In this document: positions 33,240-44,165 of the stretch, in pieces | Layout of the letters: the number at the start of each line of letters is the position of its first letter | Numbering within the stretch: position 1 is the first letter of the stretch | Assembly (NCBI GenBank): GCA_039619475.1 | Contig: CM077115.1 | Coordinates: 590,513,643 to 590,577,642 of the forward strand | Source of the DNA: Icerya purchasi | Lineage: Eukaryota > Arthropoda > Insecta > Hemiptera > Monophlebidae | Reading direction: 5' to 3' | Length of the DNA: 64,000 nt | Notes under the pieces: generated by a model | Seen by the model: only the letters and a program-made list of their open reading frames with translations | Told to the model about the DNA's origin: nothing | Databases searched by the model: none | Made by a program: the position numbers and the translations under genes

Positions 33240-33720
33240 GAAAAAAAATCGTACAGACCGTTCTATAGTAGCTAGAAAGTTAATTTTTTTTTCAATCAAC
33301 GTATTTTCTTCGCCACATCATAAGAAATTATAAGACCCTTAAAATTTTAAAATTAAAGGGCCCAAATTTCAAAAAATGTGAAAACCAAGTTTTAAGAAAC
33401 AAATTTTTAAAAAATTCCGCAGCCGGTTCTATATGAGTTATGGTAACAATTTTTTTTTTTAATCTGCACACTATGGTCTCCAGAACACAGGAAAAATAAA
33501 AAACCCGAAAAACTTTGATATTTAGAGACCAAAGTTTATGAAAATTCCCGCTTAAAGCGATAACCCCGGAAACTAAAAAAAAGTCCACAGCCCTTTCCAT
33601 GGTAGCTGGAGGGTCATTTCCATTTTTAAATAATTTAATAGAATCGCTAAAATATATTAAAAATATGGGACCCCCAAAATTTAAAAGTCAAATGGACATG
33701 AAAAGTTTGATGGAATTCCT
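33240..33720 (+). repeat. Three degenerate ~167-bp tandem repeats in the Helitron leader
   Basis: Corresponding points CAGACCGTTCT (33254), CAGCCGGTTCT (33420) and CAGCCCTTTCC (33588) are spaced 166 and 168 bp. Each is followed by a TAGCT/AGTTAT segment and a T-rich run, and later by a CCCAAAxTTTxAAA block. The copies are diverged, so the repeat is old. Confidence 0.55.
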
Positions 33721-33939
33721 AAATAAAAAATTCAAAGAACCAAAGGAAGAATGAATAAATAATAATATACATCTAAACATCGATAATTTTAAAACTATGC
33801 CCTACAAAACGATCCAAAATGAGGTAGTCATTTTGGAAGAGAAGATGGAGGGACTAATACAGGAAAAAATTGTAAATTTAGAAGGAAAGTTTAACGAAGA
33901 GAATAGAATTAATGAGATGATAAGGGAAATCGGTCACAT

Positions 33940-34730
33940 TTGGAATTTGAAGAAAGTATTAGAAAAACTCATCGTCATGTACTTGGTGATTGACCAACTT
34001 GTGCTGAAATTGTGGAAGTGCTCTATAGTTCTCCAAATGCCGATCCGAGAAAAATTATTATATTGAAAGAAAATTAATTCTGCTTACGAAAGTTTGCAGT
34101 ATCCATTATTATTTCCACATGGTTCAGTTGGTTGGTAAATAGATATGGCAGATAATAAAAATAAAAAAATATCTCAGATAAAATATTACAGTTAAATTAG
34201 GGCAAAAATATTTTGTTGACATGTGGTGTAAGGTGGAAGAAGAAAAACTACAGTTTACTAGATTTAATCAAAAAAAAAATCCTACAAACGGCTACTCGAA
34301 GTGAAATAGACAAAAATCTATCACAGCTATAGGAGGTCCAAAACCGGGAAAAATTTACCTTGCAAGCTCATATACACATGTTCCACATCAATGTTTTTTA
34401 TTACGAGACGTGTAATCCTAATTGGATAGAAATAAAATTAAATTTAAACGAAAAGCAATACCACATCAATCATCCAGATTTGTGTTGTAGGATATTCCAA
34501 TTAAAATTAAATCATTTATTAAAAATTTTAAAGTTAGGTGAAATTTTCGGAGAAATGGTTTATATTTTATACGTAATTGAATTCCAAACAAGAGGTCTTC
34601 CTCATGTTCATGCTGCTTTAGGGGTAAAAAATTCGTCCGTATCTAATGAAGAGATTAACAATTTTGTACAAGCCGCAAATCCGAATTCTACTGGGCGATT
34701 TTTTAAAATTTGCTTCATTAAGTTTTAACA
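33940..34730 (+). pseudogene. Helitron Rep (HUH endonuclease) domain, frameshifted
   Basis: Conceptual translation in several frames gives TCAEIVEVLYSSPNADPRKI (about 34004), then a shifted NSAYESLQYPLLFPHGS (about 34078). LFVDMWCKVEEEKLQF follows near 34213. The 122-codon frame 34360-34728 holds ETCNPNWIEI, PDLCCRIFQLK, YVIEFQTRGLPHVHAAL and NNFVQAANP. The HUH metal-binding motif reads HVH (34602-34610) and is intact. These blocks, in this order, define the Helitron-like N-terminal/Rep region, which nicks and joins single-stranded DNA in rolling-circle transposition. The downstream Tyr motif and the helicase are missing. Frameshifts and truncation make it inactive. Confidence 0.85.
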
Positions 34731-36110
34731 TTTTTGTCCATTTATTTGTTTCTACATTATAAAGACGAAAAGACGTCAATTTAAAAAATATATATATCTC
34801 CAGCTGAACCCTCATAACAGCTACAGCTTTTTTTTTTTTTTTTTTAATCAAGGTCATTTCATAAAAACATTAGAAAAACATAAAATATCCAAAATTTTAT
34901 AATTTAAGAGTACAAAATTTTAAAAAAATGCAACAGAAATTATCAATGTTAGTTATAGTGGAAATGTAGCAGTTCCTGAAATCTAAATATTTAAACTATG
35001 ATTATAGAACATTGTGTCCTAGACGTTTCCGTGTGAACAGAGTTAATATAATAATATATTATTTTTGACAACATTTATTTATTTATGTATACTGAAGCAG
35101 CGTGCTAAACATAAAAAATTCATTATTGAAATCTATGAACATATATAGTTTATGAATTTATGAAAAAACATCTGGCTATTGCGAAGAAATTCTTTGTTAT
35201 TAATGAAACATCAGTTTCTTATTTTTTCTCAATACTGAATTGCTAATTTCGTAGTGACCTGATCCTAAGTCAACCGTCATCGCATTGCAGCTGATAATAG
35301 TGTTACGTATTGTTTTATATTTTATTATTTCTTTTATACTATCCATACAACTTTGTATATTATTATAATTATTGTGTTGATTTTTAGCGGTCGACTGGCA
35401 AAGAAAGTAGTTTAAATTGTAATTAGAATATATTATTTCACATAAAGTATCGATATATGTCAATGTTCGCACTTTGAATAATTAAACATTAAATTAATAA
35501 CTAAAGTAGGAACAATAAATTTAAATTAAAAATTAATAATTAAATCTTACGTCTGTGACAAACACCGAGACCACAGTAGCATCCAAATAATAAATATATG
35601 TGAACGCTGCAGTCTTTATGAAAATTTACGAAGTAAAATTATTTGAAATCCAAAGGAACGGGCCGCTTCGAAACCAATTCCCTAGTATATATATATACGC
35701 ATGCATGTAATAATAAACAAACTTATTGCTGAAGAGAAGATTTTCGTATTTTTTCAAAATATAGTGGAAGCATCAAAACTAACAAAGAATTGTTTCATTA
35801 AAGAAGAATCAGAATGCACCGTAAAAATAATGTTAAATTAACATTTGCTATAATATTAGTAAAAAATATAGAATGAGGTGAAAAAACAATCAAAATCTAA
35901 TTAGACACCGATTCACCGTACCGATTTTTTCATACTGCGTTAGACTGAACAAATTTTACTAGCTACTTGAAATAAAAAATAAAAGAGACAAAATTTGGCC
36001 AATCATTTGACACAGTTGGAATTTAACATTATCTCGAATTATGAGTTATATATATATATATATATATCTATATATCTATATATTTATATCTATATATATT
36101 ATTGTTATTT
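34731..36110. other. AT-rich spacer with (TA)n
   Basis: No gene was recognised. A 90-codon minus-strand frame (35200-35472) has no motif. TA-rich repeats lie at about 36046-36110. Confidence 0.35.
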
Positions 36111-36295
36111 TCGTCGTTCCTTCTTTTTTTTTTTTTTTTTTTTTTGGGCTCGTCAACCAAGGACCTTTACCCAGAAACAAAAGGTAAGGAAAGAAGTCGG
36201 TTATATTTTGATTTGATCAGAGATTTTAACTAAAAAGGAACAAATAGCAGGAATAATTAGTGGGGAAGGAAAGGACAGGATATCGTCGTTCCTTC
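36111..36295 (-). mobile_element. 159-bp LINE 3' insertion with perfect 13-bp TSD
   Basis: TCGTCGTTCCTTC is repeated at 36111-36123 and 36283-36295. Between them, on the minus strand, lie the last codons of ORF2 (ILSFPSPLIIPAICSFLVK, ending at a stop near 36209), the shared stem-loop (36146-36172, inner stem GTC/GAC) and the poly-A tail (T-run 36124-36145). This is an extreme 5' truncation of the FTDGSK-type LINE family. Confidence 0.9.
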
Positions 36296-36589
36296 GAAAA
36301 TGATTCCTTTTATTATTTGATTATTTCGCGTAATCGGTCAGTGTTTGCTTTCTTTTCCTACACTCTTCGTATTTTAATTGTAAATTTATGGAAAAATTGT
36401 GCTTCATCTACAAATACATTAAATCCCTGAGCATAGTGATTTCAACGGGTTTTTTCGGCAAAAATGTAACTTTTGATGAATCAAAACTTATAAAATTTTC
36501 AGTTATATGTAAAATGTTTCCCACTAGTGTTAGTTTTCTATTGAGCTACTAATTTTAAAAAAAGAAAAAAAAGCTTAGGTTCTAACATG

Positions 36590-37090
36590 TACTTGGAAAT
36601 AACAGGAACAGAATTGACTCGGACAAAGATAAAATGAGGAGGTGGTCGTGTGTAAGACTGAATTTTACGTTCTGAGTATGAGTGTTAACGGGATGAGAGA
36701 AATACTCAAATAGAACGTGATTAGCATCGCAACTCCGATTGTAGAATCAAGAGAGAGATAATGAGAAAAACAAAAAAATGATCGAAACGAGGGAAATAAT
36801 TATAAAGGCAACTCTATGGAATAAGTGAGATGAGAGAAAAATTAAAAATAGAAGGGAAAGCCGAAATTTGACGGTAAAAGAAATGTCGAGGATAAGAAAA
36901 AGATGGCGGACTGCGCGTCACAATATTATAGGAATGTAGAAGGGAAATGTTGTAAACGGGAATGATTTGTAAAAGATAAATTTGTGTTAGTAAGGATTTA
37001 GCGATAAGAAGGCAAATGGAAAGAATGACGGAAGAAGCGACTGGAAATAAAATAGGCGACAACGTTATATCTCGAATGAAATACAATCAA
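36590..37090 (-). pseudogene. Decayed LINE ORF2 fragment lacking RNase H
   Basis: The minus-strand frame 36814-37086 has a connection-region-like sequence (FLIAKSLL-type block, LLHSYNIVTRSPPS) similar to that before RNase H in the 15.8-17.3 kb copy. Immediately downstream, in another frame near 36740, CDANHVLFEY matches the C-terminal zinc-like motif. RNase H between them is missing, apparently by internal deletion. Many frame changes are present. It is related to the same family as the neighbouring 159-bp insertion, but is older. Confidence 0.5.
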
Positions 37091-38680
37091 CATCGAGAAA
37101 GGAAGTAAAGTATTTCAACAAATACGCGTATTGATATTCGATACTAGAAAGGATATCGGTTACATCTTCACAGTTTTACTATAAATTCATCAAGCGCGAA
37201 GTAGCCACCTAGCTTCTTAAAGGAGGAATTCGAATTTCGATTGCGATACATTTAAAACGTCTAAATAATTCGCTCTAGATGACTCGAAGAATTCTTCTAA
37301 AAAAACAAACAACAAAAATACAACTCATCCGCTTCCGTGCGAAGTATTTACCTTAAAATGGAAACAAGAAAAGTTCCTCTTTGTAAATTTATATTAAAAT
37401 GTGGATGGATTGAATTTTTTCGTATTTATGGTGCGCGCACCAACGTGTAATTCGAAAGATCTAGAAAACAAAAAACTAATCAAAATAAGATAATGGAGCA
37501 AACGGGACAGTGCCTCTCAAAAATAGCTTCCTCCGATCAAAACATTAAAAATTCCTTTCTTTCCAAAACGTTTTCACAAAGTTCGTTCAAGCATTATTAC
37601 ATGTCTCACGAGTTGAAATACACAAAAGATTCGTTCTCGGTTCTTTTAATACGGAATTCGAATCTAACAAATTAAGAAGGGGAAAAAAAAGAGTCACTAA
37701 AGTCGATTACGTACTAACGTAATATACTTTTTTCCGTCACTAAACGGGTTTCATTCGATCAACAATTTAAATTTACTGCTGTTTAGATCAACATATGAAG
37801 AACAGTATCCTTTGGTGAAGCGTACTGAGCGTATTTCAACGATGTGTATGTGTATTATTATCCGGTAGATACTTATTTTTGCGAATGTAGAGATACTTTT
37901 GTAAGCTAAAACTCGCTCAGTAACTGAACCATGTTTTTGAGACAACGGAAAAAGAAAATCTGTTATAGGTAATCTCTCCTGTTCAAACTCAATGAGAGTA
38001 GGTTACATATATTTTTAAAATATTCCTTCTTCGGTTTAATCTATGATTTTCGCTTTTGTCGCACTAAATAAATAACGTTATGGCTCCTACAAATAGTCTG
38101 TCTACTTAATCTTTATTCGATACGCAATCTTAACCTGTAAAAATAATTATAATTCTTAAATTCATAATACGTATAATTTACACGAATCGATAACATTGTT
38201 CTTCTTGTAGTTGAATCATATGCCGCGGATTTGCAAAAGAAAAACGAGAAACCAGTTATATATTCCCTGCGTCATAAACCACTTTGTAGTTTTCCATATA
38301 TGTGTACCTATGCAGTAATTTTTGTCCGATATATATTTTTTTTTTTTCCATTTTCCTAACTCCGCTGTACCCTAATGATTTCGTTAAAACTAATTTGTCC
38401 GTTAGTTATGAATATAGATTTTTATCGATTTCGCGTATACATCTGATTGTGATATAGATCATATCCTATCTTCCCACCTATTGTATTAACATGTAAAACT
38501 TTTTATTAATATCTCTGTCATGAGCCTATTCACTGCGATTATTAATATTGTAATAATTTTTCTACCTTTCTGATATATCTATACATATGTTTTATAATTA
38601 AAGCAATGTCGTCAGCGTATGGGCACTTTTTTTTTTTTTTTGCATTTCATACGATTCCGGATTTTTTTTTTTTTGATTTT
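37091..38680. other. Unassigned AT-rich stretch
   Basis: No gene or TE motif was recognised. T-runs lie near 38338-38348 and 38629-38641. Confidence 0.35.
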
Positions 38681-38746
38681 TTTATGGGCACGTCCGCACA
38701 GGACATTCACCCAACACAAAAGATTACGAGAATAGAAAGACATACG

Positions 38747-39885
38747 GAGCGACGGGTTTTTCGCCTTATGTCTTTTCTTATTCCAAGCTTTCTTACTTTT
38801 CCCATGACTTTTCCAGCATTTGGCAGACTATTAATCTCTTCTCTCTCCCTCTCCAAACCAGCTCCACCGCACATTCTTCAATCCAAGCCGAATTCCTCCA
38901 CATGCTGGACACATCTTTCCCTTCTCATCTAACATTCTTCACTGACGGTTCTAAAAACGAAAATGGGGTGGGCGGCGCGTTTACCTCCCTCTCACTTAAT
39001 CACTCTGAGTCCTTCAAGCTCCCTTCCTTCTGTTCTATCTTCACAGCGGAGTCTATCGCCATTTTACGCACAGTCTCGTTCATTCCATCCATAAGAGAGA
39101 TCAGTAAATGTCTGATTGTCTCCGATTCCAAAAGTGTTCTTCAAGCCATCTCTTCTCCTCCTTCTCATTCCTCTAATTCTATCATTCTTTTAATTCGTTT
39201 TCTTATATCCAATTTACTTTCATCCCGTTCCATTACTATTGACCTTTTGTGGGTTCCTAGTCACTCTGGCATCGAGGGCAACGAGTTAGCTGACTTTTTA
39301 GCCCGTTCGGCCGCCCGCGATGGTCCTTTATTCTGCAAAATTCCTACCTCGGACATCCTCCTTCTTTCCTCAGCTAATCATTCCCGACTATGGTCGGACA
39401 TCTATCCTTCCCTATTTTCTAATCCCGCCTCTCATTATCTTCAAATTCAACCGGTTCCCTCTTCCCAGCCGTGGTTTCAATCCTATTCTTATCAACGCTC
39501 CGCGATCATTTCCTTAATCAGACTGCGTATTAATCACTCACTTCTACCCTCTTCACGTTTTCGTTTTTCCCTGTCCCCTTCTCCCGATTGTCCCCTTCAT
39601 AATTACATCTCTCCTCTCATATGTGATGCAAACCACATCTTCTTTGAATGCCCTGCCCTTGATTCCGAGCGCTCTGTTTTGTACTCGAAAATCTTGGCAC
39701 TGGGTCTTCCTGCTCCGTATAATTCTTCTTTTGTCCTTTCCTTTCCATCCCCAGATATAATCCCTGTACTCCAATCTTTCCTAAGCTCTATTTCTAATCG
39801 TCTTTTTATTTAACCCCTTCCTTAATTTCTATTGTTGTTGGGTCAATGCCGCTGGCGCGCCCAAAAAAAAAAAGAGCGACGGGTT
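38747..39885 (+). mobile_element. Young 5'-truncated LINE insertion with 12-bp TSD
   Basis: The direct repeat GAGCGACGGGTT (38747-38758 and 39874-39885) bounds a 1115-bp insertion. It ends with the conserved stem-loop (39840-39862) and a poly-A of about 11 nt. The TSD lies inside the minus-strand LINE described separately, proving that this copy arrived later. Confidence 0.92.
38764..39813 (+). pseudogene. LINE ORF2 C-terminal part, uninterrupted RNase H frame
   Basis: One frame stays open from the truncation point near 38764 to a stop at 39811-39813 (about 350 codons; first Met codon at 38902). RNase H motifs are in order: FFTDGSKNENGVGGA (about 38935-38980), FTAES (39040), VSDSKSVLQA (39117) and WVPSHSGIEGNELADFLARS (39247-39306), with all expected acidic residues present. 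Then ICDANHIFFEC (39618-39650) and the LSFPSPDIIPVLQSF C-terminus. RNase H here would remove the RNA strand during target-primed reverse transcription. RT and endonuclease are missing through truncation, so the copy cannot act alone. It is the best-preserved member of the family in this window. Confidence 0.88.
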
Positions 39886-40340
39886 ATATCAAGAAACGTC
39901 TAGAGACAGAAGAAATGAAGGCGGCTAACAAAGGGACAGCAGAAGAAGATGGAAAAGCGAGCGTGTAGAGGGCACTGTAAGGAGTAGGGAGAAGATCGCG
40001 CGTTCTGAGGAAATAAAGGAACATTCGAATAGTACTTGCGTCACAGGTGACATTTGATGAAACGGGATGACACAAGGGGGATTGAACAAGAGCAAAACGA
40101 GAAGCCGGGAGCAGACTATAATTAAAACGAAGGCGCACTATGGAAGAAGTGACACAGAACAGCTGATATTGGGAAAATTGTTAAACCAAGGAGAAGAGGA
40201 TTTAGGCTGTAAGGCAAGGTAAAAGGAGTTAGGCTTGGAGAAAAGAACCGGATAGAGATCAGTAGTCACGGTGAGAACGAAAAGAGAGAAAGTAAAAACT
40301 TTGGGAAGGAAATCTACCCATGAAACGGCCATTTTGAATT

Positions 40341-42266
40341 AGTAATACATGCAGTAGCCTCCTCTTATTGTATAATTTTTTCTCTCTGCTTTTTAACTAT
40401 AACAATGGTTTTCGTATTTTTCAACCGATTTCCAAAGCAACTTAATTGATTATTTCTCAGAGATGTATGTGTTTTCTAAATCTTTAATTAATAATTCATA
40501 ACCATACCGGAAGCTTCTGTTAAATCATTGAGAATTTTATTATAAATTGATCAGTCATCGGTAATTGTTCATATTTTTTGCGGCAGTTCGCAGTAGTTAT
40601 TGACTGTTTTCTAGATGGCTTCTTAATTGTTAATCGACGTATTATTCTAAACTTGACCACATTACACACATTATATTTATTTTCCGCTGTAATTAGTCAA
40701 CATATTATTTTAAACTTGACCACATTGCACACATTATATTTATTTTCCGGTATAGAGTTCTTTTTAATTTTTTCTATCATAATGATTTCTGTTCCCATCT
40801 CGTCGCCCGGGATTCCGGTCTTTTTTTATAGATCAATTTATCAGCTTAGTTAAGGTATTAATAAATTTAAATTTTGATTTAAGCTCTTAATTACAATTTT
40901 CCACCTCGGTGCTCCATTCGATATATATGTTTAATACGTTGACGATATTTTCTATTTGTAATTTGTTCGCAAACGAAACGTAAAATGAAAACTTTTAGCA
41001 CTTGCGAATTTAATAACCGTGTCATGTATTAATATGTCTTTGTCGTTCCACGATGTGTTATGTAAAATATTCGCCACACAAACTGTTCCCTCGGCGTTTT
41101 CGAAATATTTCGCTTTAAAGTCATCAACTGATATCCGTTTTTGGTTTATTATTTTGTTTATTCTATACGGTACTTTTCCTTTTTTTCGGGTTTTTTAATA
41201 TCTTTATTATCTGCGTGTGCGTTTTTTTTTTTTTTAAATTCCTGTTTTGCAATTCTAATTTCTGTTTTAACCGTGTTTGCGGTATATTTTATGTAGATTC
41301 TTATATTGAATTTTAATTTCCTCGAGACCGATGGTATAGATCTCTCTAATAGCAAAAAGGATAAATAATAAAACACGTAGACCGCATACGCGTACATTAT
41401 TATTCCTGTTTCGGGACACCGGTCTGTAGCTGTCCCCACAGATCTTCAGTCTAGTACAACAACCGTTGTTTAAATCTGTTGGCTTGCCAGCTCTCCCACC
41501 ACAGCACACTTTAGCTGCTGATCTACCGATTAATATTCGTAGGAAAATTTCGAACATTAACTGCTATAATACCGCGTAAATAAAATAAAACTTTTCATTC
41601 CAACTTACGGTGTCTGCCCCCGTACACATAGAGAGACGAATATTTTTATTTCCTTCTACTTGGACCTTCGAAACTCCAACCTTAATTTTGTAACGTACTT
41701 TCAACGACGACATCGAAAAATTTAAGCTAAACCTTTTCGCAATTTTAAGTCAGTAGTGCCGACAAAGAGGAAAGAAAAAAAAAAGGTAAATAAATTACGA
41801 AACTATCGCTGATCGTTGACCAAGAGAATATCAGATATATACACCTGAAAGAGAATAACGGAAAACGCGTCGGCATGATCAATGAAAAAATTTATGAACG
41901 TCTAAAATCTAATCCAGCAATAAGTCTGCAGATTTAACTGGATTACTCTGATTGCGTAACTTTGAATTGATTATATGATTCAAGTGAAAAGACTTTTTTA
42001 TATTTCATTTTCAGTTGATAACTTATTCATTTGTTTTTTTTTATTTTTCGTTTAATTTACTATGTTTATTAAATTCTGTTAAAATTTAAAATTCCCTATA
42101 GAATACATGTCAAACGATCGTTTCGGTCACATTGGCTATAATTCTCCTTATTGAGGAGTATAATTTTTCCTTTCAGGATTGAACCGAAATAATTTCTGAG
42201 TTTAAACTTTATGGCTATTAGTAGGAAAAAATTGTTTGCCATTAAGTATCTCAACCATTTTCGTAT
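40341..42266. other. Mostly unassigned stretch with a 63-bp tandem duplication
   Basis: A unit of about 63 bp containing AAACTTGACCACATT is repeated at about 40632-40690 and 40695-40750. A minus-strand series of open frames at 40930-41557 is listed separately. No other structure was recognised. Confidence 0.4.
40930..41557 (-). other. Unrecognised minus-strand open frames
   Basis: The frames 41267-41557 (96 codons) and 41158-41439 (93 codons) overlap. A stop-free stretch without a Met codon then runs from about 41160 to 40950 with protein-like composition (KRISVDDFKAKYFE, VCVANILHNTSWN). A Lys-rich segment (KQEFKKKKNAHADNK) lies between. I do not recognise a family. It could be a frameshifted TE gag-like ORF, a host pseudogene or exons. 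No poly-A, TSD or splice pattern was established. Confidence 0.25.
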
Positions 42267-42477
42267 TCATGTGTAATAAAATGAAAAACAATGTAATTAA
42301 CAGAAATTATTATTTATAAATGTTAAAATTTTAAAATATCACCAACATGTGTTTTATAGCGAACAAGCTACACTTAGTTTGCAACTAAAAAAAACACACG
42401 TTGGTGTTATAATATTTTAACATTTATAAATAATATTTTCCGTTAATTGCATTGTTTTTCGTTTTATATTATATGAA
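42267..42477. mobile_element. Palindromic MITE-like inverted repeat
   Basis: Two arms of about 90 bp (42267-42357 and 42388-42477) are imperfect reverse complements, sharing GAAAAACAATG, ATTATTTATAAATGTTAAAAT and CACCAAC(A/G)TGTGTTTT. The spacer is about 30 bp. There is no ORF and no clear TSD. Confidence 0.6.
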
Positions 42478-43020
42478 AAAATTTGCGTTTAGCTTTTTTC
42501 TATTGGGACAGATAGACAACTGCAAAGTAATTCGTATTATTTAAATAAAATAGTTGAATATTTAAAAAGTACCAATTTTAATTAAAACAATATCGCTTTT
42601 TTTATGAATAAACGTGTAACTTGATTGTTTCGCCATGGGGACATCCTTTATACGCTCGAATGGTAATTCTATAATACTTATAAAAGAGTAAATTCCCATT
42701 GACTACGTGTCATCCTAAAAAGTAAAAACAAATTAAATTAATTTACGGATTTCGTAGAAATTTTTATTAAAACCTTAGCGACGTTTTTCATGTTACCTCT
42801 GGTGCAAGAATGACATTGATGAATATATACCTTATATAGGGGTTGGTTATTATACTTCTTCCTTAGAGACTGACAGATGATTGAAAGTGGGTAAGGGTTG
42901 AAAATTTCCGTGAATTAGCTAACGAATATGTTTTTGCTCATTGTCGTGGTATTACACGGTTTTTCACGACATTTAGGTTTCGCAATATTTTTACACGCTC
43001 AAGGATATTGTAAATCTGAT
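42478..43020. other. AT-rich spacer
   Basis: Nothing recognised. Confidence 0.3.
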
Positions 43021-43023
43021 AGA

Positions 43024-43290
43024 TTAAAATGAGTGCGCAGCTTTGATATTATAAATTAACTTCGATTTTTTATATAAATAATATATCCACTTTTTTGAGT
43101 CTAAATTGCAGACCGGAACACGGTAGATTTCTTTGTAGAATTTTTCGTATTTCACACAGCGGTTTAGAATATGAGTGAGGTCGCGATCTGTGCATCGCAT
43201 CTCTGCAAAAAACAATGGTTCTTCACGTATCAGCAGATGGCAATGAGCGAGATGTGCGTGTCCAATTTCCATAGTCTAGCGTTTAATTTT
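43024..43290 (-). pseudogene. LINE ORF2 C-terminal remnant (RIGHT-x-LTH type)
   Basis: The minus-strand frame 43024-43272 starts with MEIGHAHLAHCHLL and continues REEPLFFAEMRCTDRDLTHILNRC in two steps. This matches the pattern RIGHTxLTHxxL...EEPPxC..C...LTxxHILxxC at the C-terminus of several arthropod LINE ORF2 proteins. Two of the expected cysteines are changed. The upstream part is too decayed to place. Short and inactive. Confidence 0.5.
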
Positions 43291-43738
43291 CGCTTCCGTC
43301 GATTTGGATGAAGTAACATTTTCCATAGTTCCACAGCAGTTTTATGCTTTGAAGAATAATGTTGAGAAAACCACTTTCGGTGTATGTATTTTTGATACGT
43401 TCGATTTATGACACGGACTGTGTGACGTTACCATTTTAAATTGCGTACAGTTGTGACGGGCGTAGTCTGCTCCGAAACAGTTTTGGCGTGATATCGGTTG
43501 ATGTGAATTTCGTGTTCATTACATTTTGTATAATATGAGCTCTATGCATTACGGAAGTTTAAGAGTGGCCTAGCTGTCATTTCGACCTAAAAATCCATCG
43601 TCAGACTGATGCTGTGGACACATTAATCTGTAATGCCGTATTTTTCATATCGGAAGTCCAGATATCCACTGAAGCACGGTATTCGTGATGTTATGCACAT
43701 CGTGTCTATTAATTCTGTTACTATCTGAAAAAAACATC

Positions 43739-43927
43739 TTACAAATGATCCAAAGTTTGAAGCTGGCTCGAAACCATTTTCAATTTGTTCAATGTGTAGG
43801 CATATCTACCTTGTCGCGTACGGAATGTATTTATTCCATACCATTCTCGTCGTGATAAGTCCATTCCCGGAGGTTCTATGCTACGATCTTGTACTAAATC
43901 TGCGTTAGTGGCTTTGCTGTTTGTCAA
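43739..43927 (-). pseudogene. LINE ORF2 C-terminal remnant (W-x-x-N-x-FRT type)
   Basis: The 62-codon minus-strand frame holds EWYGINTFRTRQGRYAYTLN, then KLKMVSSQLQTLDHL. The pattern W..xNxFRTxxGRCAxxLxKWxM...CDCGxxxQTxxHI is a frequent LINE C-terminus; here the CDCG segment is deleted. It differs from the neighbouring fragment at 43.0 kb, so two LINE lineages are juxtaposed. Confidence 0.45.
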
Positions 43928-44165
43928 TTCATTTTTCCATCTTTCCTTCCAGTTTCTTGATGTGTTCTCCCCATATGTACTGCCGTTCTCCAGGGAGGCC
44001 GTCTAGACTTCAGTTCCCTTATTGGCTTTCTTTAGCTACACGCATTAAGCAGTTCTCTATGTGTGTAAAATTTTTCCAAGAGTGCAAGATAGCAACCTCC
44101 TCGTGGTGCCCCTGGATGTAGTCGTACTAATAAAACGGATTTTTGTGGAAAAGTTACTGTAACGA

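Larger units (their letters stand above)
33220..34730 (+). mobile_element. Helitron 5' fragment with decayed Rep gene
   Basis: The likely 5' end TCTATTATATAAAGC (33220) follows an A within a (TA)n tract, as Helitrons insert between A and T and begin with TC. About 480 bp then hold three degenerate ~167-bp repeats, and the rolling-circle Rep domain follows from about 33940. No helicase part and no CTRR 3' terminus with hairpin was found, so the copy is truncated at its 3' side near 34730. Confidence 0.65.
38682..40340 (-). pseudogene. Host LINE fragment (minus) interrupted by a plus-strand LINE
   Basis: The 3' end, on the minus strand, has a T-run upstream of 38685 as poly-A and the shared stem-loop (38686-38712, inner stem GTCC/GGAC). 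After the nested insertion (38759-39873), the coding part resumes at 39886 with a C-terminus SSSAVPLLAAFISSVSRRFLI-like in frame 39884-40138. Upstream, 40138-40332 carries YPVLFSKPNSFYLALQ-type sequence equivalent to that between RNase H and the C-terminus in relatives. A CDAS remnant replaces the full CCHC motif. RNase H and RT are absent. The sequence belongs to the same broad family but is clearly older than its insertion. Confidence 0.7.
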
